DNA of 64,000 nucleotides, from contig JAYMSP010000033.1 of the NCBI GenBank assembly GCA_036897095.1, positions 1 to 64,000 on the forward strand, given 5' to 3'. Position 1 is the stretch's first letter. Each line of letters begins with the position of its first letter. Positions 1-10,171 of this stretch are shown here, piece by piece. Origin of the DNA: Plantago elongata (taxonomy: Eukaryota > Streptophyta > Magnoliopsida > Lamiales > Plantaginaceae). Below the pieces are notes generated by a model, which did not search any database, was not told the origin of the DNA, and saw nothing but the letters and a program-made list of their open reading frames with translations. Made by a program: the position numbers and the translations under genes.

Positions 1-576
1 CTCCCCCTTAATTCTTGACTTTCTTCTTTCTTCTTCTTGACAGCTTCATTTGATCTTGACTGGACCTTGATTCTCCTTCTTCTTGCTTTGCTTTGCTCTC
101 TTGCTTTCATGATAATCCATAGTCGCTTCGTAATATGTTTTTCCTGTATCACAGTCACACAAAGACAACTACAAATCGTCGAACTCGTTATCGTTAGAAG
201 AAAGTACCGAATTAATAAATAGACGTGTGTCATCGCACTTTCAGTTATTACTTATATTAATTTCGTATTTTTATGATACTTTTGAATTCCTGAAAAAGAA
301 CTGTGGTGCAATTTAGTACCTACTTACCTGTAACCTATTATTGAAACCCAAACAATGAAACAAAGCAGGGACAATGAAAGTGAAAGAAGCTCAAAGTTAC
401 TCCAAATTTGTATGCTTCTGGCTCCGTGCAGTGCATGTGCCATGGAGTGTAGTGGGAGTGGGGATTGGGACCATAGGAGTGTAACAATATTTATATCTAA
501 CCAGATCTACAAGAACAATATCAAAACTTGAAATTGAAAAGCTTATGATGGAATGGAGGTGACTTTATTCTATTCA

Positions 577-881
577 ACTGAAAATAATTCTTCCATTTAA
601 TTTTCTTTAGTAATTTATATTATGTTTCAGTTCAGTTTCATTAAATTCTACTCAGTTTGATTCAGTTTAGTAACTGAACGAAGATAACAGAGCTTAATTA
701 ACAAACTTCAACTTAAATAATCAAGTTGAAAATAACTTCAATTCAGTTCTTCCATTCAGTTTACTTTAGTAATTTATACTACGTTTCAGTTCAGTTCTAT
801 TAAATTCTACTTAGTTTGATTCAGTTCAGTAACTGAATGAAGATAACAGAGCTTAATTAACAAACTTCAACTTAAATAATC
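577..881. repeat. Tandem duplication, about 159-bp period
   Basis: Two adjacent near-copies. The string CTTTAGTAATTTAT starts at 605 and again at 764, and both copies end with the same stretch including AACAGAGCTTAATTAAC and CTTCAACTTAAATAATC. The second copy has a short extra segment near 735-746. The sequence is rich in CAGTTCAGTTTAGT-like motifs that recur in shorter form near 2500 and 4300. No coding capacity is seen. Confidence 0.85.
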
Positions 882-1117
882 GGTTATTTATTAGTAGGAG
901 AAAATTGAAAATTCGGAGTGAAAATATACGTTTTTTTTGAAAATACGAATAGAATAGTGAAACAGTAAAAATACGAACGTATACGAATAAAATTTGACAT
1001 TTAATATATCTTCACTGTTCTCATATAGTAGATCTCGAAAAAATATACACGACGGTATAATTTTTATATTTTTTAAATAATAAAATAAGAAAAACAAAAA
1101 AAAAGTAACAAAAATAG

Positions 1118-1221
1118 GTAACTCGATCGGTCGCTGGGCAAGCGATCGAGTTACCTCCTCATCACAACCGACGGTCGGCTGCTCACAATACGTGAGAATT
1201 GGTTGTGGAGCCATGACCAAT
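1118..1221. repeat. Cluster of GC-rich short palindromes
   Basis: A 100-bp GC-rich island in AT-rich DNA made of consecutive inverted repeats: a perfect 12-bp stem GTAACTCGATCG (1118-1129) with its complement (1143-1154); CCGAC-G-GTCGG (1168-1178); CTCAC-AATAC-GTGAG (1182-1196); CACAACC (1163-1169) with GGTTGTG (1201-1207); and ATTGG/CCAAT (1198-1202 / 1217-1221). The island can fold into several stems. Its identity is unknown; it could be the fold-back end of a transposon. Confidence 0.6.
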
Positions 1222-1331
1222 CCCATAACTGTACCACAGCGTGCAGGCTAAAACTTAGGGTAAAATTTTCATCTACTAATTATATAGGAAATGATATAAA
1301 ATGTACATTTATTAAACTATTATTGAGATTG

Positions 1332-1333
1332 TT

Positions 1334-1369
<36 letters not shown>
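1332..1369. repeat. (TA)n microsatellite
   Basis: A run of alternating T and A with a single C interruption near the left end. Confidence 0.9.
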
Positions 1370-1789
1370 ACAACATCAATTTTTATCTTGGATATCATAT
1401 GAATAGATGCGTCAACGGAGGATTTTTATTTTTTTCAAACGAAGGTGAAGGGGTGGATAATTTTAAATAGGTGATTCAAGTTTGGATTGGATGGTGAGCA
1501 ATCTGAAATTTCAGTCTCCTCTCACCTACCCTTCAACAGTTCAACTAGCTAGTATTCCCGTAATTCATAGTGGAAGGATACTACACATTTTATTATTCTG
1601 GAACGGTCTTATTATAACCAAGTCTTTGTTCGAAGCGACTTGCATAATCTTAGGACAAAACGATACAGCAAATTGCTTGCACAACATGTAGAAATAAATT
1701 TCACTTGGTTCACAGCTTATATAACAGTATTGAAACAATATAATAAACTTCAAAACACCAATTCACTTGTAAAATTATCATTTCACTTA

Positions 1790-2270
1790 TAAACATATCA
1801 TTTATTTCTACAAATTATTTAACATTTCTTATCTATTCTCTAACAACCACCTACTAAGAGATGATGTTCTCATATTAAAATGTCATTTCATTTTTAAAAT
1901 TTGTTTAGTGCTTCTTTTTTATTTTCTACCAATCTGCTACTAAGAAACGATATTCCAATATTTCTTCGCTCACAAACTCACGTCACACACAACACCCCTT
2001 CACCCATCTCAGTTATTTGTTTCCGCATGAATTGTTATATGTGTTTGGATCAGACTCCGGCTTACATGCCACATATTATGACTATATAACTTTGAGTGTG
2101 TTTACGACTCAATTACATTACTCAATTTCACAACTCCAACGGTAAAGAGAATCGTCAAATTCACTTTGTTCATTATTTAATTGAAGTACAAACTATATAA
2201 TTTTAGGTTGTCTTAATATTAGGTCTCGTTATTTTAAAATTCACTCGCCATAAGTACTAAGTGGATGGTA
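1790..2270. repeat. Dispersed repeat, copy 1
   Basis: This segment aligns colinearly with 5343-5780 in the same orientation. Shared landmarks include TTCACCCATCTCAGTT, CAGACTCCGGCT/AAGACTCCGGCT, TGTTTACGACTC and CACTTTGTTCA/TACTTTGTTCA. Both copies start with a degenerate tandem of roughly 80 bp (two iterations of a TCATTT...TTTAGxGCTTCTT...CTACTAAGAAA block). Both contain a similar short reading frame, which looks like a by-product of the repeat and not a gene. Family unknown. Confidence 0.75.
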
Positions 2271-3557
2271 ATTTTTTAACTTTCAAAGCATCATGATTAA
2301 AGTTGACCGAATAAATAAGATGAGTTAAACCTGGAAAGAAGCATTGTTAAGTATCCTTGATATTAACATACATCCAATCACGCATCTCCTTCACTACCTA
2401 ACCCAATTTCCTAATGCTAGATGTGTATGTGATGATTAATTATTCTTGTAGATAGAATACGATTGGGTTAAATTAAAAATCAATTCGTCTGATTCAGTTC
2501 AGTTTAGCTATAATTTATATATTATTTTAATTCAGTCCAATTCAATTTAGTTCAGTCTAGTCTAATAAATTTCAGTAAATTATTACATCGGACACACAGA
2601 GAAACTCAATTGGTTAAACATCAACACTAGTCCATGCATTGGGAAATATGAAATGTGATTGGATTTACAAATATTGAAGTTTTTCCTGGACAATCTTCAC
2701 AATTTCTAACTGAGATCCGATTTCAGATGTAAATTAAAATACTCTACTGTTATTATTAGCGCATTAATTGATGATAGATATATAAAGGATAAGTTGGAAA
2801 CACTTCCAATATCAAGATCGACAGTATTGCAAATTTGCAATTGACCGTCCGAATTTAAGTTTGTATACATCCAATTATAGAATCGTTCATATGAGGGATT
2901 GCACTTGTACTCACAGCTATATTTATTGTACTATATGGTTACTCATTTAGTTCAAGATTCAGAAACTGCTTGTCTTGTCGCCAGGGGTGATGCGAAGATT
3001 TTTCCACATCCGTATTCGAATTCGACTTTAAATACAACATGAAAATTATTTACTCCTTATATATTATTTTATAAAATTGATAATTAATATTTTTAACCGT
3101 ACCAAATAAGTTAGATACATTACAAATTTTAAAAAAATAAATTTAATAAATAATAACCAATATCAATTCTACACACAAATTGTACATTTTATAATTACAA
3201 ATACACTTTTCATATATTTCTGTATAAAACTATACGTCAATCTTAATATATATATATATGAAGTTTTTTGGGATGATCATTTGTGTATACTTAATTTCAA
3301 TATAATTGGATTGATATTGCTAATAAAACTATTAAATTATGTGAAATGTTTATGCAGTCAACAATTATTTTTATATTACGGAAAACATTAATATTTCTTA
3401 ACTAAACCCCTTAAATTATAAGTGATAGCATTAAAGTATGTAAGTTATTTTTAAATTTAAAGTTTGAGCGTTCATTCTTTCATCTTTATTATAGACGGTA
3501 TTATAGACTTAAATTTTAAAAAAAGTTGAACATATATCCACGAAATTTTCCGAAAAT

Positions 3558-3580
3558 CACCCCGTGCCGAGCACGGGGTG
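3558..3580. repeat. Perfect GC-rich hairpin
   Basis: CACCCCGTGC, a 3-base CGA loop, then GCACGGGGTG: a perfect 10-bp stem in AT-rich surroundings. Related but degenerate ACACCGTG...GTGCCTA(A/G)AAATT strings occur near 12970 and 14215, and CCCGCGCAAGGGTGG near 44625. This is compatible with the terminus of a dispersed element, but the 3' neighbour lacks the CTRR end expected for a Helitron, so the family is left open. Confidence 0.65.
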
Positions 3581-4814
3581 TGGGCAAGGGTACCTTCGAC
3601 CCTGCTTGTTGCTGATTGCAAGACTCTTCTCCATATGACATGGACTACGAGCCTATCTTGGATAAGTAGGTGTAATAATTTAGATGCTGATAAATTTGTG
3701 AAACTTTCTAATTTAGATATGACGGTCGTATATTGTAGAATTTACCACCAAGTCAAGTTGTACCGATTTTTTGATTTTGATTTAATTTAAGGAATGCACG
3801 TCTTTATTAAAAAAAAAAAAATTCTATAAATAAACGTAGTTTTCTCATAGGTTTGGATTCAGAGGCGGTCAGACCCCTAGGCCAGTTCATATTGGGTGCC
3901 AAACTCTTTCGGAGATTGGCCTTTGGCCTTTCAAAAGGTCCTGTCAGCAAAACTACAAACTTGCTATTTATAGTGAGTTACAACGTAAGATGAAGGTCAC
4001 CATACTATAGAACAAAATTAAACACGTACCATGGTGACCTTTGAGATAATTTTATCTGAACTTCAAAATAGGCAACTGAATTGGAATTAAATTTTTGTAA
4101 ATAAATAAAATCAATTCCAGTTAAATTATGTTAATTTAAATTCTAATTCAAATAATTTGTTACTTAATAATCGTTTTCGGATGTTATGATGCAATATAGC
4201 TTGACTTATTATCTTTTAGTTTCACACCAGTAGTTAGGTTGTGTTATCATCGTCTGCAAGCTCATTTAGTTCAATTTAATTTACTTTAGTCCATATCGTT
4301 CAATTCAGTTTAATTCAGCTCTGCTTAATTATATTTTATACTACAATTTTGTTTAGATCAATTTAATTCAATTTAGTTCAGTTAAGATTATTACAGTTGA
4401 AGAGAACAAAGTTTTAATACATGTATATGTATGATAACTAATACGGTATAACACCCACAATTTCACTTTCAGACAATGTAAAATCAAAATCGAAATTTGT
4501 TATATTTTTAAACAAGGGAAAATTACATATTGGTCACATTTCCAATACTTTACTACATGATAGTCATATGATAGTCATACATGTATTCTTTCCTACAATT
4601 TAAACACTTTTTATCTGATTTTTTTAAGATGTCCTTAATTTAACTTGTTTTTTTCTAAATAGCATCTTATGATTATGTCAATTAATATGCTTGATTAATG
4701 TAATTTCGGTAGTACATAACATTAAATCTCCATAATCTTTTTCCATATCAAATCTCCAAGTATCATATATAATCCAATTTCCTTTCGATTTTTTCATGTA
4801 TCGTCTTTTTTATA

Positions 4815-5090
4815 TGTAATGATGCTTGATAATTAATAACCAAGCATCTAATTTACTGAATTTACTTTCAAGCACCATGGGAGGGTGCTTACTAATTTTC
4901 AAACATCTTATACATAACGATATGATGCTTGTTGATTAGATTTATTAGTTGTTATACATGATGATATGATGCTTCTTGATTAGATTTATTAGTTGTGATG
5001 ATTGAAAGAGTGATGATGCTTGGATAAAATCTATTAGGACGCTTAGTGTTATATTTTTGTTGCAATTCTCATGAGAATGATGCTTGCTTT
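4815..5090. repeat. Iterated ATGATGCTT motif with 44-bp tandem
   Basis: ATGATGCTT occurs at 4819, 4922, 4966, 5013 and 5077, with an inverted AAGCATC at 4842-4848. Two of the hits lie in a direct 44-bp tandem (4909-4952 and 4953-4996). Nearby AGCACC (4871-4876) and GGTGCT (4884-4889) form a short inverted repeat. It may be only microsatellite-like drift; there is no coding signal. Confidence 0.6.
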
Positions 5091-5342
5091 GATTACTAAG
5101 ATGATTGTTATTTTCAAAATGATTTGAATTGATCGCCTATTTTCTGATTTGAGAGAATTTTAGTTACCAAAATATTTGATTTAATTAGATATATGTATAT
5201 AAGGATGTAATTTCACCAAGAAAAGGTAAGATTACATATAAAAGTTACTAAAATTAAGAAGATGACTAATTTAATTGTAGAAAAATTTAATTAAATTGTA
5301 GGATTAAACAATATAATAATTCTCAATAATGAACTTTGAAAG

Positions 5343-5780
5343 CGTCATTTCACTTTTGCAAATTGTTTAGCGCTTCTTCATTATTCTCTAGAAACAAGTA
5401 CTAAGAAATGCTATTATCCTTTAAAGTGTCATTTACTTTTGTAATTTGTTTAGTACTTCTTTTCATTTCTCCAGCAATAGCCTACTAAGAAATAATATTT
5501 TAATTTTTCTCCTCTCACAATCTCACACCATGCGCAACACCACTTCACCCATCTCAGTTGTTGATTTCGCATGCACCGTTGTGTGGGTTCAGATAAGACT
5601 CCGGCTCCTGCACCTTATCGCGGCTATAAAACTTTGGGTATGTTTACGACTCTAATAGATTACTCAATGTCACAACCCCAATGTGATGAGAATCGCCCAT
5701 TTTACTTTGTTCAATATTTGGCTGGAGTGTAGGTTGCTCTCATTATTTTAGAAGTCAATCACAATAAGCATAGCTATTGG
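5343..5780. repeat. Dispersed repeat, copy 2
   Basis: Direct-orientation partner of the 1790-2270 segment, 3.5 kb away. It preserves the internal block order and the degenerate 80-bp tandem at its left end. The two copies differ by many substitutions and small indels, so the duplication is not recent. Confidence 0.75.
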
Positions 5781-6389
5781 ATCTATTCATCCATCCATCA
5801 ATGATTCAGAACACATCTCATATGTGCCTCAAGCTTTCTTTTAAATCGATAAGGATATGCTACATACATTACTTTTTATTAAAATTATAAATATATTTAT
5901 AATTCTGGTTTAGATTCGCTACGTTAACTTATCACTTCTCAGTCAAATTATAACTGTCTGCTATTAATTTTTTTTCTTTGATGAATTTGGAATATCATTT
6001 TAAAAATGTTACTAACATTTTAATGGTTTTCATGTTTTTTATTTTTTTAATTAAATTTCTTAAGAACTGTTTCAGGACTCTAATAAATTATATATTAAAA
6101 ATATAGGCAGCCACCTTCGGAAAGTATAAACATAGGTACAATATACATATTGTTGAGAATGACCACCATATTGCCTTAGTCAAAGCTTAAAAGTAGCAAG
6201 ACGAATGTAAACCCAATGCAAATATGGTCTACTAATATTAACACTATTTGACTTTCATATGAACATGACAGCCTATGCTGTACCGTCGTTTATAATAATG
6301 GACTACAAAATTATTCATAGCAAATTCCAACTTGGTTTTAGTCACAATTTCACGCAATTTGATGATTAAAATACAACCCGCCATCCCAC

Positions 6390-6397
6390 TATATAAA
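6390..6397 (+). promoter_or_regulatory. TATA box of first UGT85A gene
   Basis: TATATAAA lies 90 bp upstream of the ATG at 6487, a normal plant spacing. The leader between them is CA-rich. Confidence 0.6.
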
Positions 6398-6486
6398 CCA
6401 CCTCAAATCTAACATCTTTACAATTCAAGTACCACCACCATCTTTACAAGCACCACTTACACACTAACAACTTCGCATCTACAGAA

Positions 6487-8028
6487 ATGAAGCCACACGC
6501 TGTCCTGGTTCCCTACCCTGCACAGGGCCATATCGCCCCTATCCTAAAACTTGCCAAAATCTTACATTCCAAGGGCTTTTTTGTCACCTTTGTTAACACT
6601 GAGTACAACCACAACCGTCTCGTCCGGGCCCGGGGACCCGAATCCGTGAAGGGCCTCGAAGGGTTCCAGTTCAAGACCATACCTGATGGACTCCCGCCTT
6701 CGGATAAGGATGCGACGCAAGACATACCCCAACTGTGTGATTCGCTTAGACTCAACGGCTTGCCTCCGTTCCTGGAACTTGTCAAGAGCCTGAACGCATC
6801 CCCTGATTGCCCGGACGTGTCCTGTATCGTGTCGGATGGTGTCATGAGCTTTACGCTTGATGCGGCCGAGCAGCTTAACATTCCCGAGGTGGTGTTTTTC
6901 ACTACTAGTGCTTGTGGGTTTATGGGGTACTGTAACTACATCGAACTTGTCAACCGTGGACTGTTTCCACTTGAAGGTATACATTTAATCTCATCTAAAA
7001 GTTCGTACCAGAATTTGAATTAATCCTTGTCTATATGTGATGTGTACATTTATACCAAGTCTAATGATGCAATCTAATTGTGAATATTTTTTCTTGCAGA
7101 TGAAAGCCAAATAACAAATGGATTTCTGGAAAAGATATTAGATTGGGTACCAGGGATGAAGAACATTAGGCTCAGGGATTTCCCAAGTTTCGTTCGAACA
7201 ACTGATCCTAATGATATCATGGTCAACTACAACATTTTGCAGACTAAGAACGCAAGCAGGGCTAAGGCCGTTCTCATCAATACATTTGACGACTTGGAGA
7301 AGGATGTCCTGGATGCCCTAAGGGAGAAATTCGGCATCGTTTCCACCATAGGACCACTCCAATTGCTCGAGAATTCTATCCAGAATCCAGAGGTAAAAGC
7401 AATTGGTTCGAGCCTGTGGAAACAAGACGATGCGTGCATTTCTTGGCTGGATGATAAGGCACCTAATTCGGTCTTTTACGTGAACTTTGGAAGTATCACT
7501 GTTTTATCAGTTAAGCAACTGCTTGAGTTTGCTTGGGGTCTGGCCAATAGCAACCAGAACTTTTTGTGGATCATTAGGCCAGATATGGTAAGTGGAGATT
7601 CGGCAGTTTTGCCCGAAGAGTACTCTAAAGAGGTTGAAGGGCGGGCCATGATGGTCGGTTGGTGTAACCAAGAGCAAGTGTTGGCTCACCCTGCTGTTGG
7701 TGGATTCCTGACGCACTCTGGATGGAACTCGACTATTGAAGGTATATCGGAAGGTGTGCCGATGATCTGTTGGCCGTTTTTCGCAGAGCAACAGACGAAT
7801 TGTAGGTATGCATGCACGGATTGGGCGATGGGATTGGAGATCGAGGGCGATGTGACGAGGGAGAAGGTTGCGGAGTTGGTGAAAATTATGATGGAAGGAG
7901 AGAAAGGGAAGGAGTTGAGGAAAAATGCATTGGAGTGGAAAGACAAGGCCCAAGCTGCTGCTAAGCCTGGTGGTTCTTCACATCACAACTTGGAGCATTT
8001 GATCAATGAGATTCTTCTAAAGAACTAA
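6487..8028 (+). CDS. UGT85A: UDP-glycosyltransferase, UGT85A family (copy 1)
   Basis: Family-1 glycosyltransferase that transfers a sugar, usually glucose from UDP-glucose, to a small hydrophobic acceptor in the cytosol. Exon 1 is 6487-6976 and exon 2 is 7100-8028, joined by a phase-1 intron of 123 bp (GT at 6977, AG at 7098-7099). The joined protein is 472 residues, normal for the family. The catalytic His is His15 in PYPAQGHIAP and the activating Asp is probably Asp117 in CIVSDGVMSF. The 44-residue PSPG donor-binding box spans about 351-394, from WCNQEQVLAHP to the final Gln of FFAEQQ, with HSGWNS intact. The intron position is the conserved UGT85 intron. No stops or frameshifts are seen, so it looks functional. 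The best family guess is the 7-deoxyloganetin-glucosyltransferase-like (iridoid or cyanohydrin) branch, but acceptor specificity cannot be read from sequence. It forms a tandem pair with the gene at 10172. Confidence 0.95.
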
Positions 8029-10061
8029 GCTTATATCTGATCAAGATTGTAACATGTCAATTTGTTGTTTGTGTTTGCACATTTCCTCTTAATTTCCTTA
8101 CTTGTTTAAGGATCGATGTTTTTCTTTAGATTACTTTGGTTTGGTTTCAAGCTCATACTTACGCGGTATTTTGTTTTAATTTTTATGTAAGATCGAATTT
8201 TAGATTGGATTATTTTGATACGTCTTAATCAAGATCGGATAAAAGATGTATTCTTTTTTGCTGGTTATCATTAGGATTTAGATAGAAGCATGAAATAATT
8301 TTTGGATTTTGGTATTCTTTTCTCATAATCATCATGAACATGAAAAACTTATAGATTACTATCAACCTTCTTAATGACTCTGTCCGTGTGATTGAGTTTC
8401 TCTCCTATCCTATCTCCTATGATAGTTGAAGTTGAATCTTGATAGTAGTGATACTAATAAATTCATTGTTATTAGATGGTAGATCTGCATTATATATATG
8501 TGCACTTGGATTTGGGCTTATATTTTAAACACTATTCATTTGATTCAAAACCAGACTTCGAACTAATTTGCATAAATTTATTTCAAGTCAATGCTTTCCA
8601 ATCTGAAAGATAAGAGAGAATCTGGATATATCTAAGGAAAAAACAGCAGGTTGGCAACTTGCATTGTAAAAAATATATATCCCGCCAGAATTTAGTGAGA
8701 GTGACACCTTTGTAATTGACAAAAATGGTTTAAAAAAGACAACCAAAAAAGTAGGTACAATTGGAGGTAAAAAATAAATGAAAGTGAAAAGGGCATTTTT
8801 GTTAATGTCCGCATGGTTTACTTTTATAATATTGTAATTAAAGTCTAAGTTTTTATATGAGTTGTAAAAGTATTGTAATTTTGTATATTAGTTGTCTGAT
8901 TTTGTGTGTAAATTGATAATGTCTACTATTTTGTTGTTAGTTCTATTATACGACACTTGACATAAAATTTAAATATTGTATTTGCAATATTCTCAAGTCA
9001 TTTTTTTATTATATATATAATTTTTTTTATTTTATTACTAACCGGAGTCCATTATTAAAAAATCACATAGAAATCTTAATATTATATGACACGAATAACT
9101 CTGTTTAGTATAATTAACTGAAAAGATAGTTGAAAGCTTGTCAGGTAGATTTTTTTTTCAACAAGTTAACTTGATTAACTTCTCAAACCAATTACTTTCT
9201 TTAAAAATCGGCGCATTCACATAACAATTTTTTATAAAAGTAATTATTAATCTAAAAAATTAATGAGAAACATAGACTATGATATGATTAAGATTTAAAA
9301 CTAGAAACACGTTGTTGGCCGGCTATAAGAAAAAGAACTCAAATACACGTGCCGATGAAGAAACTCAACTACCCTCTGGACAATGGAGAGGAGTTTACTC
9401 ATATTTCAACACAGAACTTAATTGACAGATTTCTACTTCGTTCGTAAGTTGCATTGCACGCTTAACTCACAGTAGTTGTGGCCACAATCCACAACTCATA
9501 TATTCTAAATCCCAACCACAAATATTACAAGGTCACATCTTAGCTCGGTTTATTAAATTTTAAAGATTCATCTCACTCTGTTTCTTTTGTATCAAGCGGG
9601 CCTCTAATAATTAAATTGATTTAATTTTCCTCCAAATCAAAAATTTAGTGACAATTTCGAATACGATTTGAATTGGAAAAACTTAATTAAAATTACATTT
9701 TTTTACATAAAAAAATTGAGTTTTCTCCATTCAAATTGTATCTCAAACAGTCCATTAATTGTTATGTAGTCCGTAGATGTCGACCAAGAATGTTTTTCTT
9801 GTAATTTGGTCTTAAATAAAAGTATACTAAATAAACAAATTTAAAATTTATACTAATATTAGGTCAGATTCGAATCTCCCTTTAGCCATTTAAAAACAAA
9901 AAAAATCTACCTTTTGTTGGTTGGATTGAGTTGCGCCAAAAGATTGGTTTCCTTAAAGTGGTCAATAATCAATATGCTATCAAATTTCACTTTGCCATAG
10001 AACACATTTGTAGACCCTCAGTATGACATGGTACCAAACGAGCAATTTCCAACCCTGCCAA
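8029..10061. other. Spacer between the UGT85A genes
   Basis: Two kilobases of AT-rich DNA. The first ~100 bp is the 3' UTR side of copy 1 and the last ~150 bp the promoter of copy 2. I found no gene, no clear terminal inverted repeats and no extended similarity to the coding copies. Confidence 0.6.
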
Positions 10062-10069
10062 TATATAAA
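10062..10069 (+). promoter_or_regulatory. TATA box of second UGT85A gene
   Basis: TATATAAA located 110 bp upstream of the ATG at 10172, mirroring the arrangement in the first copy. Confidence 0.6.
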
Positions 10070-10171
10070 TTCAACACCTACTTTCTCCATTCCCACTACA
10101 AAAAAACACACGATAAACACCTCCATTTCCCTCAACCAAGTGGGTAGTTGAGTCTCAAAAAAATTCCGGAA

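Larger units (their letters stand above)
1..6389. other. Gene-free left spacer
   Basis: I see no convincing gene in this 6.4 kb. The short reading frames have no recognisable domain and no conserved start context. The stretch is AT-rich and contains several small repeats listed separately: a tandem duplication, a palindrome cluster, a TA microsatellite, a dispersed repeat pair, a GC hairpin and an iterated ATGATGCTT motif. CAGTTCAGTTTAGT-like strings recur around 577-880, 2480-2580 and 4260-4400, suggesting remnants of one low-complexity family. The last few hundred bases are the promoter side of the first UGT85A gene. Confidence 0.7.

Noticed and set aside
1901-2089. Similar short frames at 1901-2089 and 5446-5655 as a gene pair
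   Set aside because: Similarity follows from the underlying dispersed repeat and frames diverge after about 45 residues.
3558-3580. Helitron 3' terminus
   Set aside because: The hairpin is present but no CTRR follows it within the expected distance.
6513-7953. Minus-strand reading frames inside the UGT85A gene (129, 140 and 148 residues)
   Set aside because: They are antisense shadows of a well-supported gene; no domain similarity.
10148-10171. Extended N-terminus for UGT85A copy 2 from a TTG
   Set aside because: Not an ATG; the family N-terminus starts at 10172.
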